A stretch of 64,000 nt of DNA from Paenibacillus xerothermodurans (GTDB taxonomy: Bacteria > Bacillota > Bacilli > Paenibacillales > NBRC-103111). The notes beneath the pieces were generated by a model. That model saw only the letters and a program-made list of their open reading frames with translations. It had not been told where the DNA came from and did no database searches. Position 1 is the first letter of the stretch; each line of letters starts with the position of its first letter. Shown one piece after another: positions 24,922 to 34,545 of this stretch. The position numbers and the translations under genes are program-made. The stretch covers positions 1-64,000 of the forward strand of contig NZ_NHRJ02000006.1 of the NCBI RefSeq assembly GCF_002220865.2. The letters run 5' to 3'.

Positions 24922-27477
24922 GTGTCGCTATTGCGGAAATTCAAATGCAGCTCGAAGCGAGTTCAGGTGCTAAGCGTCGCGGCCATGTGCGCTATGGCTC
25001 TTGCCGCTGTGTATAAGCCGGTCATGGCCGGCACGCCCGAAGCAACGGTGAGCGGGACGGTGTTCGTAGATACGGATAGAAACGGTGTGCAAGACAAAGG
25101 TGAAATTGGTCTTCCGGGGATCAGCGTGTCGGACGGTGCTGCTATTGTCCGGACGGACGACCAAGGGAAATACATATTGCCGGTGGACACCGATCGCCGA
25201 GCGACGGATGTGGTGTTTGTGACAGTTCCAAGCGGCTTCGCCGTTGCTACGAATGAGTACAAAATTCCGAAGTTTTATCAAAATTTAGGCGCTCTGCAGC
25301 CAGGTGAGACCCGCAGCGCGGAGTTCGGTTTGCAGCCGGCGCCGGCGTCGGTGCACCCGAACTTTATCTTTGTCGGCATTGCCGATGTGCATGTGCAGGC
25401 CGGAACGACCAACAACCGTGAGCGTTTCACAGATCAATTGGCGCAATTGAATGCACTGACCGGCGGCCCTGCGTTTATCGCCATCAGTGGGGATATAACG
25501 AACAACTCGACCGACGCAGAGTACAAGGACTTCATCGCCAGCACGGCCACATCACAGTTACCGGTTTATCCGGCAGTGGGTAACCACGATTTCACCGGCG
25601 GGGCCAATTATGCCGCCCGAATCGACCGGTACCGCACTTACCTGGGCCCGGAATGGTATTCTTTTGATTATGGCCAGAAGCATTTCATCGTATTAGAAAA
25701 TAATCTCGGTATGCGCGAAGCGGATCAAATGGAATGGCTGAAAGCCGATTTGGAACGAAACGGTAAAAATAAGGAGATTGTCGTTATCACTCACCGGCCG
25801 TTCAACAATCCACAGACGCCTCACCCATCGGAGGCGAAGCAGTATATTGACCTGCTCGGGCAGTATAACACCCGCCTCTTGCTGATGGGGCATACTCATG
25901 TGAACGACGTGGCCACGGATACGATTGAAACGGCCAAACACGTGGTGACTAACTCCAGCTCCTATACGATAGACCAGACACCGAACGGCTTCCGTGTCAT
26001 TTCCTTTAAAGGGAACAAATCCACGAATCCGTACAAGTATTACGGCGTAGAGCAGAGCCTCACGATCGTGAATCCGGCGCCGCACAGCACGGTTCCGCAG
26101 GGCGATGTCCAAGTGCAGGTGAACGCCTACAACACATCAAGTAACGTAAAGGAAGCGAAATACCGCGTGGATGGCGGCTCTTGGAAGTCCCTCACAGGAT
26201 CTGGTGCGATGACTTGGTCTGACACATGGAAAGCGGGCAAAGAATCGCTCGACGAGCACACGATCGAAGTCCGGGTGACAGACGACAGTGGAAAAACCTG
26301 GTCGGAGAGCAGTACCTTCACACTGGTAAAAGCATCCGAAGCGGCACGCCCGCAACAGGGTAAAAGCTGGCCGATGTTCCACGGTAATGCACAGCACACG
26401 GGCGAAGCACTCGATAAGCTGCCGCCGGATTTGAAGCTGGCGTGGAGCCATTTGACCGAAGGAACTATTCTCACCTCTTCTCCCGCTATCGTTAGAGATA
26501 CAGTCTTTATTGGAACAAGAGACGAGAACGATACGAAGGAAAATACCGTGCTCGCACTGGATTTGGTCACGGGCCGGGAAAAGTGGAAATTCGCAGCCGA
26601 CGCGCAAGTGCAAGCTTCTCCTGCTGTTGTAGACGGCATCGTTTATGCGTCTACGATCCGCGGCACCCTTTACGCGCTCGATGCGGATACAGGCAACAAG
26701 CTATGGGAAAAGACGGTTGGCGCAGGCGAAGTGAACCGGGCTTGGATGTATTACTCCCCTACCGTTGAAGACGGCATTGTGTATCAAGCGTACAGCTCAA
26801 TGCGCGGTGGAGAAATGATGGCGCTCAATGCAGCGACAGGAGAAACCGTGTGGACCGCCAAGCTGGCAGGAGGCTGGATCACGGAGTCGTCGCCTGTGGT
26901 AAAAGACGGCAAGGTATTCGTCGGTGCGGATGGTGGTTACCTGATCGCCATTGATGCGAAAACAGGGAAAGAATCGTGGCGCGCACGTCCGGCCGGCGGC
27001 TGGATGCACTCTATGCCGGCCATCGCCGACGGCACGGTGTACATGGGCTACGGCGGCGGTCTGATCGTTGCGCTGGATGCTAACACCGGCACCGAAAAGT
27101 GGCGTTACAAAAGTGACACAAGCACCTCGTATATCGCAGGAAATACCACGGGCGCTTCCCCGGCCGTGGCCGAGGGAGTCGTCTATATGGGCTTCCCGAA
27201 CGGCAGAGTCGAAGCGCTGAGCGCCGACACAGGCGCCAAGCTGTGGAGCGCAGCCACCAAAGGCGGCATTATCTCGTCCGCGGCGGTATCCGGCGGCACT
27301 GTATACGTAGGCTCAAACGACGGTTACTTATATGCGCTGGACAAAGAGAACGGCGCGGTCCAATGGTCATACGAAATCGGTGCGTGGGTAGCTTCTTCAC
27401 CCGCAATCTCGGGTAACACGCTAGTTGTGGGTGCATTTGACGGTAACGTCTATGCCTTCACCGCTGGCAAGAAGTGA
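24922..27477 (+). CDS. Secreted calcineurin-like phosphoesterase fused to a PQQ-type beta-propeller
   Basis: The product has 851 residues from a GTG at 24922 with AGGAGGAG upstream. In order: a signal peptide (about 1-36); an SdrD/CNA-B-like domain (TVSGTVFVDTDRNGVQDKGE); a metallophosphoesterase domain (about 145-340) with all metal motifs, ADVH, SGDITNN, VGNHD, THRPF and GHTH; an Ig-like domain (YRVDGGSWKSL); and about seven propeller blades with repeated 'W....G.V..SPAV..G.VY.G' units. It should hydrolyse a phosphate ester outside the cell, perhaps attached to the surface. Similar fusions exist in Paenibacillus-type bacteria, but the substrate is unknown. Confidence 0.85.
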   Translation: MSLLRKFKCSSKRVQVLSVAAMCAMALAAVYKPVMAGTPEATVSGTVFVDTDRNGVQDKGEIGLPGISVSDGAAIVRTDDQGKYILPVDTDRRATDVVFVTVPSGFAVATNEYKIPKFYQNLGALQPGETRSAEFGLQPAPASVHPNFIFVGIADVHVQAGTTNNRERFTDQLAQLNALTGGPAFIAISGDITNNSTDAEYKDFIASTATSQLPVYPAVGNHDFTGGANYAARIDRYRTYLGPEWYSFDYGQKHFIVLENNLGMREADQMEWLKADLERNGKNKEIVVITHRPFNNPQTPHPSEAKQYIDLLGQYNTRLLLMGHTHVNDVATDTIETAKHVVTNSSSYTIDQTPNGFRVISFKGNKSTNPYKYYGVEQSLTIVNPAPHSTVPQGDVQVQVNAYNTSSNVKEAKYRVDGGSWKSLTGSGAMTWSDTWKAGKESLDEHTIEVRVTDDSGKTWSESSTFTLVKASEAARPQQGKSWPMFHGNAQHTGEALDKLPPDLKLAWSHLTEGTILTSSPAIVRDTVFIGTRDENDTKENTVLALDLVTGREKWKFAADAQVQASPAVVDGIVYASTIRGTLYALDADTGNKLWEKTVGAGEVNRAWMYYSPTVEDGIVYQAYSSMRGGEMMALNAATGETVWTAKLAGGWITESSPVVKDGKVFVGADGGYLIAIDAKTGKESWRARPAGGWMHSMPAIADGTVYMGYGGGLIVALDANTGTEKWRYKSDTSTSYIAGNTTGASPAVAEGVVYMGFPNGRVEALSADTGAKLWSAATKGGIISSAAVSGGTVYVGSNDGYLYALDKENGAVQWSYEIGAWVASSPAISGNTLVVGAFDGNVYAFTAGKK

Positions 27478-27485
27478 TGTAAGCA

Positions 27486-27504
27486 AGGGGGCGACTTGCC
27501 CCCT
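27486..27504 (+). terminator. GC-rich hairpin after the phosphoesterase gene
   Basis: AGGGGGC and GCCCCCT with a 5-base loop, 9 bases past the stop. No U-tract follows (CTCCCC), so termination efficiency is doubtful. Confidence 0.5.
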
Positions 27505-27678
27505 CTCCCCGCCGTTGTGACTGCTTGCCAACGGGCCGAAGCGTCCACTACCAGTGTACACAGTGACAGCCAGTCGCAGAAAATCGTCTTGCAACAGTAG
27601 TCAACAGGTCACCGAAACGTCAAGTTCATGCCATGGACATCCACATTCAGCGGCGCTTTAAGTACCATAGGCTGTTGT

Positions 27679-28467
27679 TCAACCGATAAACTCGCTTATC
27701 ACCTTGTTAAACCTATGACGCTCCTCCCAAAAAGGGCCGTGGCCGCTATATTGAAACGGAACCAGAGTAGAATTTCTTATGGTTCGATGCATTTCCAGCG
27801 CTTGTGCGAAGGGAATTACTTTGTCATGCACACCGTGAATGAGTAAAGTGGGGACCAATATTTTTGGCAGATCGGCATGCAGCTTCGCGTCTCGTAACAA
27901 AACGATGACCGCCGCGGTGGACCAACCCGCTGCCTTTAATCCTAATTGGAGAAACCAGTCCGAGAACGGCCGTGTTACATATTGAAAGAAAAAAGTGTCT
28001 GTCACGGTTTGCATCATTTTCGGCCGGTCATTCCGCGCTTCAGTGAGCAGGCTCTCAGCAGTTTCGGGTGTGAAACCTGTCGGCGCTGCAGCGTCGATCA
28101 GTACGAGCTTACTAACGCCATAACCGCTGTGCCGGGACATATACCGGATCGCAATCGCTCCACCTGTGGAGTGGCCGGCGAGAATAAAATTGTCTAATCG
28201 AAGCGCCCCAACTACACATCGGATATCATCCGCCAGACGGTCATAGTTATAGCCATGCAGTGGTTTGTCCGACTTGCCGAACCCCCGCCAATCGATGCCC
28301 ACGCACCGATATCCCATTGCTGGAAGAACATCAAACTGGTATTCGAACTGCTTGTGGCTTAGCGGCCAGCCATGCAGGAACACTACCGTCCTGCTTCCCC
28401 GCGGATTGATGTCTTCCACATAGACCTTCACACCTGCTTCTACACTCACATAATAGCCCACGCCCAT
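27679..28467 (-). CDS. Alpha/beta hydrolase
   Basis: The product has 262 residues. The oxyanion region is FLHGWPLSHKQF. The nucleophile is S100 in AGHSTGG, the acid is probably the Asp in IHGVHDKVIPF, and the base is the His in YSGHGPF. The arrangement is that of non-heme haloperoxidase-like or small esterase hydrolases. There is no signal peptide. It is a single gene; the substrate is unknown. Confidence 0.82.
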   Translation of the reverse strand: MGVGYYVSVEAGVKVYVEDINPRGSRTVVFLHGWPLSHKQFEYQFDVLPAMGYRCVGIDWRGFGKSDKPLHGYNYDRLADDIRCVVGALRLDNFILAGHSTGGAIAIRYMSRHSGYGVSKLVLIDAAAPTGFTPETAESLLTEARNDRPKMMQTVTDTFFFQYVTRPFSDWFLQLGLKAAGWSTAAVIVLLRDAKLHADLPKILVPTLLIHGVHDKVIPFAQALEMHRTIRNSTLVPFQYSGHGPFWEERHRFNKVISEFIG

Positions 28468-28702
28468 GCCTCCATCTCAGTGAAAAAATGACCATAACAC
28501 TAATGTATGCCATGAAGCAAAATAGGTTACTGCCTATCGGGGCGGCCCGGTATATGTGGGTCAGAGCTTCATTTTGCCAAATTGGTGTTACGTGGACGTG
28601 TCCTGCCTATACAAAAAATGGAAAACTACATACCGTAACTAATAGAAACAGCGTATCAGCGTTTTTTGGTACCGACGCGAAAAGGATCGAGGAGAGTGAA
28701 CG

Positions 28703-29434
28703 ATGTCTAGTTACTCGGCTCATGAGCTGTATTTGGAGCTGCTGAAAAAAACAATTCTCAATGAAATCTACATTGACCTGGAAGGGGCCGATCCGCACAA
28801 TCGCAGAGAAGGACTCGACTGGCCTGTCATAGGGCACAGTATGATTGGCAGACATCGCATGGAAAACTTACAACAATGCATGGCATCGGTTATTGCGAAC
28901 AACGTGCCGGGTGACTTCATAGAGACGGGCGTATGGCGAGGCGGCGCGTGTATTTTTATGAGAGGCTTTCTCAAAGCGTATGGAATCACCAATCGGCAGG
29001 TGTGGGTGGCCGATTCTTTCGAAGGTTTGCCAGAGCCTGATATACAGAATTATCCGCAGGATATTGGCAGCGCACTTCATACTGTTTCGCAGCTCGAGGT
29101 GTCTTTGGAAAATGTACAAGAGAATTTTGCGAAATACGACTTGTTGGATGAACAGGTGCGCTTTTTGCAGGGCTGGTTCAAAGACACGCTGCCCACAGCT
29201 CCCATTCAGCAAATCGCGGTGGCTAGGCTGGACGGGGACATGTATTCCTCGACAATGGATAGTTTACGCAACCTGTATCCTAAAGTATCTCCAGGGGGTT
29301 ATATCATCATCGACGATTATGGTGTGTTGGCCACTTGTGCGGCTGCGGTCACCGATTACAGAAACGAATTCGGCATTACTGATCCAATCATTCCGATTGA
29401 TTCTACCGGGGTATATTGGCGCAAGACGCGTTAA
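28703..29434 (+). CDS. TylF/MycF-family O-methyltransferase
   Basis: The product has 243 residues with GAGGAGAG before the ATG. AdoMet binding is shown by PGDFIETGVWRGGACIFMRG. The metal and substrate site appears as ARLDGDMYSSTMDSL and IIIDDYG. VWVADSFEGLPEPD is also a family block. Macrocin O-methyltransferase-like enzymes methylate sugar hydroxyls in antibiotics, but many members lie outside such clusters. No biosynthetic cluster is visible here, so it may modify a surface sugar. Confidence 0.85.
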   Translation: MSSYSAHELYLELLKKTILNEIYIDLEGADPHNRREGLDWPVIGHSMIGRHRMENLQQCMASVIANNVPGDFIETGVWRGGACIFMRGFLKAYGITNRQVWVADSFEGLPEPDIQNYPQDIGSALHTVSQLEVSLENVQENFAKYDLLDEQVRFLQGWFKDTLPTAPIQQIAVARLDGDMYSSTMDSLRNLYPKVSPGGYIIIDDYGVLATCAAAVTDYRNEFGITDPIIPIDSTGVYWRKTR

Positions 29435-29468
29435 AATTTTTGCATAGTGAAAAAACAACCGCCGGCTA

Positions 29469-29514
29469 AACTGCACCTCCAATGTTGATCGTGTCTAGCA
29501 ATTGGGGTGCAGTT
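29469..29514. terminator. Long hairpin between convergent genes
   Basis: AACTGCACCTCCAAT and ATTGGGGTGCAGTT pair over 14 bases with one bulge (29469-29514). An outer ACCGCC/GGCGGT pairing extends it. It lies between the convergent methyltransferase and mglC genes and could end both transcripts, though U-tracts are weak. Confidence 0.6.
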
Positions 29515-29546
29515 CAGTTCCGTCTGGCGGTCTTTCGCGCGTTATG

Positions 29547-30581
29547 TTACTTTCTTGCCACGTACTTGCGGATATCGAACGCTACGGCAGCCACGATGAT
29601 CAGGCCTTTGATGATCAGCTGCCAATAAGGGCTGACCCCGATAAACGTTAATCCATAGTTTATGACGCCGAAGATCAACACACCAACCAGCACGCCGGGC
29701 ACGGTGCCGATCCCGCCGGCGGTAGATACACCGCCCACCACGCATGCCGCTATTGCATCCAGCTCGTACATGTTGCCGTAGTTGTTGGTCGCACCGCCTG
29801 TCCGCGCCGCCTCCAGCACGCCGCCGAGGCCGTACAGCGCGCCTGCGAAGGCATAAATTTTGAGCAGGTTGCTCTGCACGTTGATCCCTGATACTGTGGC
29901 TGCCTGGCTGTTGCCGCCGATGGCGTACATATATTTGCCCAGCCGGGTTTTGTTAAATACGATCCATACGATGGCAGACACCACGATGGCTATAATGACG
30001 ATGTATGGCACGGAATAAGGTCCGTTCGGCCCGACAAAGCCGGTGCCCAGTGCGGTAAAATCCTGCCTTAAGCCAGCGATCGGCTGGGACTCATTGGGCT
30101 TAAGGTCAAAATATAACGAATTCGCGCCGTACACGATGACCATCGTGCCCAAGGTCGCTATAAAAGGCGGCACGTTCAGCTTCGCCACAATCCAGCCATT
30201 GAGCAACCCCACTAACAGACCGGCGACGATGCCCAGCACGATCGGTGCCCACAGCGGAAGCTCAGGCATATCGGGAAAAAAGCGCCGAGGGTAATCCGAT
30301 ATCTGCAGCATCGATGCTGACAACACGGCAGTTAAGCCAACAACGCGGCCCGCTGACAAATCCGTGCCACCCGTGATCAGGACGAAGGCCATCCCCAAGG
30401 CGATGATCGCCCGGGTTGAGTTCTGCAGCAGGATGTCCCGGAAAATGTCTACGGACAGGAAGCGCGGATCAGTGATCGCTATTCCTATTACAAGAATGAT
30501 CAGTACGATGTAAATTGCATACTGCGAGAAAAAATTGCCTATCGTTCTGGTTCTGTTATTTACCACCGGTGTGGTACTCAT
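29547..30581 (-). CDS. mglC: Galactose/methyl-galactoside ABC transporter permease
   Basis: The product has 344 residues and about ten membrane helices. ALGMAFVLITGGTDLSAGRV, FIATLGTMVIVYGANSLYFD, YELDAIAACVVGGVS and VNYGLTFIGVSPYWQLIIKG follow the MglC pattern closely, as I remember the E. coli protein. AAGGGGGAACTCTG precedes the ATG. It is the third gene of the mglB-mglA-mglC transcript, 88 bases after mglA. It carries hexoses or galactosides across the membrane. Confidence 0.88.
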   Translation of the reverse strand: MSTTPVVNNRTRTIGNFFSQYAIYIVLIILVIGIAITDPRFLSVDIFRDILLQNSTRAIIALGMAFVLITGGTDLSAGRVVGLTAVLSASMLQISDYPRRFFPDMPELPLWAPIVLGIVAGLLVGLLNGWIVAKLNVPPFIATLGTMVIVYGANSLYFDLKPNESQPIAGLRQDFTALGTGFVGPNGPYSVPYIVIIAIVVSAIVWIVFNKTRLGKYMYAIGGNSQAATVSGINVQSNLLKIYAFAGALYGLGGVLEAARTGGATNNYGNMYELDAIAACVVGGVSTAGGIGTVPGVLVGVLIFGVINYGLTFIGVSPYWQLIIKGLIIVAAVAFDIRKYVARK

Positions 30582-30669
30582 CAGAGTTCCCCCTTCAATT
30601 GCCTACGGCATACGATCTACGTATAGTGACGGCCATGGTACACCTATACGATTGTGCAGCCGTCGTATG

Positions 30670-32187
30670 TCATGCCATATACTTGGTGGCCAAGCGCATA
30701 ATATCTTCCTCAGTCGCATCCTTCCCGCCAATAATGCCGGACAGCCTGCCTTGGCACATGACCATGATGCGATCGGACATGCCGAGCAGCTCGGGCATTT
30801 CAGAAGATATCATGATGATGCCCTTGCCCTGCTTCGCAAGGTTCGCGATGATTGAGTATATTTCGAATTTCGCGCCGACGTCGATGCCGCGTGTCGGTTC
30901 GTCCAGCAGCAATATGTCCGGTTCAGTCAGCAACCACCTGGCCAAGAGCACCTTTTGCTGATTGCCGCCCGACAAATTCCTGATCAACGTCTTGGTGGAC
31001 GGTGTCTTAACCCTGAGCAGCTGAACGCTGTGTTCTACTGCCGCCCTGCTTTTGTGCTCATTCAGCAGCCGAACTGGATTGATATAGCGATCCAGATTGG
31101 CGACCGCCCCGTTTTCGAGCACCGACAGCACCGGGAATATGCCTGTGACCCGACGCTCTTCCGTCAGCAGGGCCATCTTGTGCTTTTTCGCATCAATCGG
31201 AGATTTGATTCTTACTTCTTTGCCGTGGATAGAGATCGAGCCGGAAGCCAATGCCCGCAAGCCGAACAACGCTTCGATAACTTCGGTGCGCTGTGCTCCG
31301 ACCAAACCGCCGATGCCGAGCACTTCCCCTTTGCGCAGCTCAAACGATACATCTTTAAACGACTTAGGGTTCGTGGAAGTCAGCCCTTGTGCCTGGAGCA
31401 GCACACCGCCAGGAACGTTGGTCCTCTCCGGAAACCGCTGACTCAGATCCCGTCCGACCATCCGGGTGATGATGAGGTCGGTGGTTAGTTCGGCCGCAGG
31501 CCAAGTTCCAATCCACTTACCGTCCCGCATTATCGTAACATCATCAGAAATGCGCAGTATTTCCTCCATTTTATGTGAAATGTAGATGATGGCCACGCCC
31601 CGGCTTTTCAGCTGCTCTATGATCTTAAACAGCGCCTCCACCTCGTTGCCGGTGAGAGATGAGGTTGGCTCATCCATGATGATGACTTTGGAGTTGTAAG
31701 ACACGGCCTTGGCTATCTCCAGTGATTGCAGCTTGGATACCGACATCGTGCCCGCCAGGGTATCCGGCCGGATGTCCATGCCCATCTCTTTAAATAACGC
31801 TTCGGTGTCTTTGTACATTTTTTTATGGTCGACCCAACGGACAGGTCCGACACCTTTCATCGGAAACCTGCCGAGCCATATATTCTCCATTACATTTCGC
31901 TGCGGAACGGGATGCAGCTCCTGATGGATCATCGACACGCCCAAATCGAGCGCGTCCTTCGAGCTGTTCATCTCCACCCTGCTGCCGTTCAGCCATATTT
32001 CGCCGCCATCCGGCTTGTATATACCAAAAAGACACTTCATCAGCGTCGATTTTCCCGCGCCATTTTCACCCATCAAAGCATGCACCGTGCCCGGACGCAC
32101 CTGCAGGGTGACATTGTCCAGCGCCTTAACGCCCGGAAACTGTTTGGAAATTCGCAGCATTTCAAGCACATAGCCGTTGTCAGTCAT
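30670..32187 (-). CDS. mglA: Galactose/methyl-galactoside ABC transporter ATP-binding protein
   Basis: The product has 505 residues with two ABC modules. Walker A of the first is GENGAGKST, and its Walker B region includes IIMDEPTSSLT. The second module has a degenerate Walker A (GLVGAQRTEV) and an intact LSGGNQQK signature with LLLDEPTRGIDVGAKFEIY. This asymmetry is normal for the RbsA/MglA group. FPGVKALDNV, IYISHKMEEI and LTEERRVTGI support MglA rather than RbsA. GGGGGC precedes the ATG. Confidence 0.9.
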   Translation of the reverse strand: MTDNGYVLEMLRISKQFPGVKALDNVTLQVRPGTVHALMGENGAGKSTLMKCLFGIYKPDGGEIWLNGSRVEMNSSKDALDLGVSMIHQELHPVPQRNVMENIWLGRFPMKGVGPVRWVDHKKMYKDTEALFKEMGMDIRPDTLAGTMSVSKLQSLEIAKAVSYNSKVIIMDEPTSSLTGNEVEALFKIIEQLKSRGVAIIYISHKMEEILRISDDVTIMRDGKWIGTWPAAELTTDLIITRMVGRDLSQRFPERTNVPGGVLLQAQGLTSTNPKSFKDVSFELRKGEVLGIGGLVGAQRTEVIEALFGLRALASGSISIHGKEVRIKSPIDAKKHKMALLTEERRVTGIFPVLSVLENGAVANLDRYINPVRLLNEHKSRAAVEHSVQLLRVKTPSTKTLIRNLSGGNQQKVLLARWLLTEPDILLLDEPTRGIDVGAKFEIYSIIANLAKQGKGIIMISSEMPELLGMSDRIMVMCQGRLSGIIGGKDATEEDIMRLATKYMA

Positions 32188-32279
32188 GGTAACGCCCCCT
32201 GCGTATGTTGAATGTATACGCCCTCACAATCAGGAATCCTAGTTAAAGTGAAACGCAGCTTATAACGAAAGGAGGCTGC

Positions 32280-32302
32280 GAGGCAGCACGCACGGCTGCC
32301 TC
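32280..32302 (-). promoter_or_regulatory. Intercistronic hairpin between mglB and mglA
   Basis: GAGGCAGC (32280-32287) and GCTGCCTC (32295-32302) form a perfect 8-bp stem. No U-tract follows. It sits about 30 bases past the mglB stop in a 145-base gap. Such hairpins commonly protect the binding-protein message, so that it exceeds the membrane components in amount. Confidence 0.6.
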
Positions 32303-32332
32303 CACCCGCTCCGCCTCGAGGATGTGCGTGTT

Positions 32333-33403
32333 TTACTTCGCGTCGTTCATATTGTCTTTGGTGATTTTTTTGTACGGGATCCACACATATTTACCGTCGG
32401 TGATGTCGTATCCCGCGTTGTCCTTGTTCGGTGTCTGACCCTGCGCCAGCACAGTCGCCACATTCAAAGTGGCCTTACCCTGGTTCTTCGCATCGTTCAA
32501 CACCGTGCCAAGCAAAGTTCCCTCTTCCAGTGCTTTCAAAGCGGGTGCCGTAGCGTCCACGCCTACAACCGGAATGTATTTGTTGTCTTTGAAATAGCCT
32601 TTCGCTTTCAGAGCTTCAATTGCACCCAATGCCATATCGTCATTATTGGCAAACACCGCTTCGATTTTATCGCCTTGGGACGCAAGGAACGCGGCCATTT
32701 TCTCCTGCCCTTTCACGCGGTCCCACATCGCCGTATCCTCGGCTAGTTTCTCAACCTTCATTCCGGCATCCTCAACCGCTTTGATCGAAAACTTGGTGCG
32801 CAGCTCAGCATCCTGATGCCCCGGCTCACCCTTCAGCATGACGTACTGCACGGTGCCGTCCTTGTTTTTGTCCGCTTCGGGGTGGGCTTTGAAGTAATCC
32901 ACAATGAGCTGCCCTGACATCGTGCCGGACTGCTCCGCTTTGGCGCCTACGTAATATACTTTATCCCACTTCTTCATGTCGTCGGCTAAAGGCTCGCGGT
33001 TGAAAAACACGACCGGTATGTTGGCTGTTTTCGCCTTGTCGATGATGACTCCGGCACCCGTACGATCGACCGGATTGATTGCAAGCGCATTCACTTTTTT
33101 CGTGATAAACAGGTCTACCTTGTCGTTCTGAGTCGGCTGCGCATTCTGACTGTCCACGATGTCCACCTCAGCCTTATCCTTCGCCGCGTCCGAGATGGCG
33201 TTGCGCACGCCGGTCATGAACGTGTCGTCAAATTTATAAATCGCGACCCCGATAATCGGCTGTTTCGCCGCCGCCGGCTGCTCTGTTTGCCCGCCTCCCG
33301 TGCCTGTCGCAGCTGCCGGGGTATTTGCTCCGCCGGAGCTGCCGCAGCCGACCATACCGGCCATTAATGCTGCAGTGATCATTGTGCAAACCGCCTTTTT
33401 CAT
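32333..33403 (-). CDS. mglB: Galactose/glucose-binding lipoprotein
   Basis: The product has 356 residues from the ATG at 33403 (GGGAGGTCTTCTC upstream); an upstream ATG at 33439 is less likely. The lipobox is MVGC. The mature protein contains PIIGVAIYKFDDTFMTGVRN, INPVDRTGAG, VFFNREP and FANNDDMALGAIEALKAKGY, all typical of MglB, in which the Asn-Asp-Asp stretch binds sugar. Expression follows a separate promoter, because a terminator at 33519-33565 ends the upstream sensor transcript. Confidence 0.88.
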   Translation of the reverse strand: MKKAVCTMITAALMAGMVGCGSSGGANTPAAATGTGGGQTEQPAAAKQPIIGVAIYKFDDTFMTGVRNAISDAAKDKAEVDIVDSQNAQPTQNDKVDLFITKKVNALAINPVDRTGAGVIIDKAKTANIPVVFFNREPLADDMKKWDKVYYVGAKAEQSGTMSGQLIVDYFKAHPEADKNKDGTVQYVMLKGEPGHQDAELRTKFSIKAVEDAGMKVEKLAEDTAMWDRVKGQEKMAAFLASQGDKIEAVFANNDDMALGAIEALKAKGYFKDNKYIPVVGVDATAPALKALEEGTLLGTVLNDAKNQGKATLNVATVLAQGQTPNKDNAGYDITDGKYVWIPYKKITKDNMNDAK

Positions 33404-33518
33404 GAGAAGACCTCCCGTGTATATAAGTTTCATTAACACAACCTATTATCTGGGAACGCCGACAAAAAACACATGCAATATTCTCATCAATACTATAAAA
33501 ATTCTGCTGAATGTATGC

Positions 33519-33565
33519 GAAAAAAATAACCCTCCGCCGTTCACGCCCCGGCTCGATGGGTTATT
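33519..33565 (-). terminator. Intrinsic terminator between the sensor gene and mglB
   Basis: AATAACCC (33525-33532) pairs with GGGTTATT (33558-33565), whose right arm includes the stop codon of the sensor lipoprotein gene. On the minus strand the stem is followed by TTTTTTT. It separates the regulatory transcript from mglBAC. Confidence 0.8.
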
Positions 33566-34544
33566 TCACGAAAGGAAAGAGCAGCTTTTGATTGTCCGAC
33601 CAAAACATATTTTCCTGATCAATCACCTTGGTTCCGGTATCTACGAATCCCGGCACTTCGCTCCCGTTCAAAGCGCCTAAGGCGTGCTTGACGCCAAGGT
33701 AACCCATGCTGAACGGGTTTTGGATGATTGCGGCTTGAATTACGCCTTCTTGCAAAAACTCGATGTTTTCCGGCGTACTGTCGAACGAGATTACTTTCAC
33801 CTGACCAGCGAGGCCCAGCGCTTGGATCTCTGCCGCAACGCCGATGGAAGACACTGCATGGAGCGCGACAATCCCGTCGATTTGCTTGTGCTCCGCTATG
33901 ATGTTCCGCACATGTTCACCGCAGCGTGTCTCATCCGATATGCAGTACTCTTTTTTCAACACCTGCACGCCATGATACTTCGCAATCTCGTCCAACAGCC
34001 CCCGCTCCCGCTCCTGCGAATTACGCGACTCCTTGCCACCGCTCATCACGGCGATTCGGCCGAACTCCCCGATCAATTCAATCAGCTTGCGGCCCGCTTG
34101 TCTGCCTGCCTTATAGTTATCGATACCTATGAAGCTCCGCACTTGAGGCGAGCTCACTTCAGAGTCAACAGTAATGACGGGCACCTGCTGCGAATCCGCC
34201 TCCTGTATGACGTCAGCTAACGCCTCATAGTCATTAGCAGCCAACACAACTGCCTCCGTGCCCTCAACCAGCGACTGCCGGACTAGCCCGATCTGCCCGC
34301 TCACGTCATCCTCTGCCCCAGGCTCGTATACCTTCAATGCGACATTGAATTCTTTAGCCGCAGCCTCCGCGCCCATGCGTACCGTCTGCCAATAGTCACT
34401 GCCGCCGGTCTTCAAAATTAACGTTACCGCCCTTGCCACAGTCGTGTGCGGTGCCGCCGCTTGCTGTGCACAGGAACTGGTGGAGATCGCAGCCAGCAGC
34501 GCGAATGTTGTCATGATCCCTAATCTCCGAACATAGGTCAACAT
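33561..34544 (-). CDS. Sugar-binding sensor lipoprotein (periplasmic-binding-protein fold)
   Basis: The product has 327 residues. A hydrophobic start ends at SSC, a likely lipobox. The body is a LacI/RbsB-type binding protein: TLILKTGGSDYWQTVRMGAE, VVLAANDYEALADVIQEA, GIDNYKAGRQAGRKLI and VKVISFDSTPENIEFLQEGV. It starts one base after the histidine kinase stop, so it is co-translated with the kinase and not with the transporter. That points to a sensing role: reporting extracellular sugar to the kinase, as the XylFII protein does for LytS in clostridia. Confidence 0.75.
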   Translation of the reverse strand: MLTYVRRLGIMTTFALLAAISTSSCAQQAAAPHTTVARAVTLILKTGGSDYWQTVRMGAEAAAKEFNVALKVYEPGAEDDVSGQIGLVRQSLVEGTEAVVLAANDYEALADVIQEADSQQVPVITVDSEVSSPQVRSFIGIDNYKAGRQAGRKLIELIGEFGRIAVMSGGKESRNSQERERGLLDEIAKYHGVQVLKKEYCISDETRCGEHVRNIIAEHKQIDGIVALHAVSSIGVAAEIQALGLAGQVKVISFDSTPENIEFLQEGVIQAAIIQNPFSMGYLGVKHALGALNGSEVPGFVDTGTKVIDQENMFWSDNQKLLFPFVK

Positions 34545-34545
34545 A

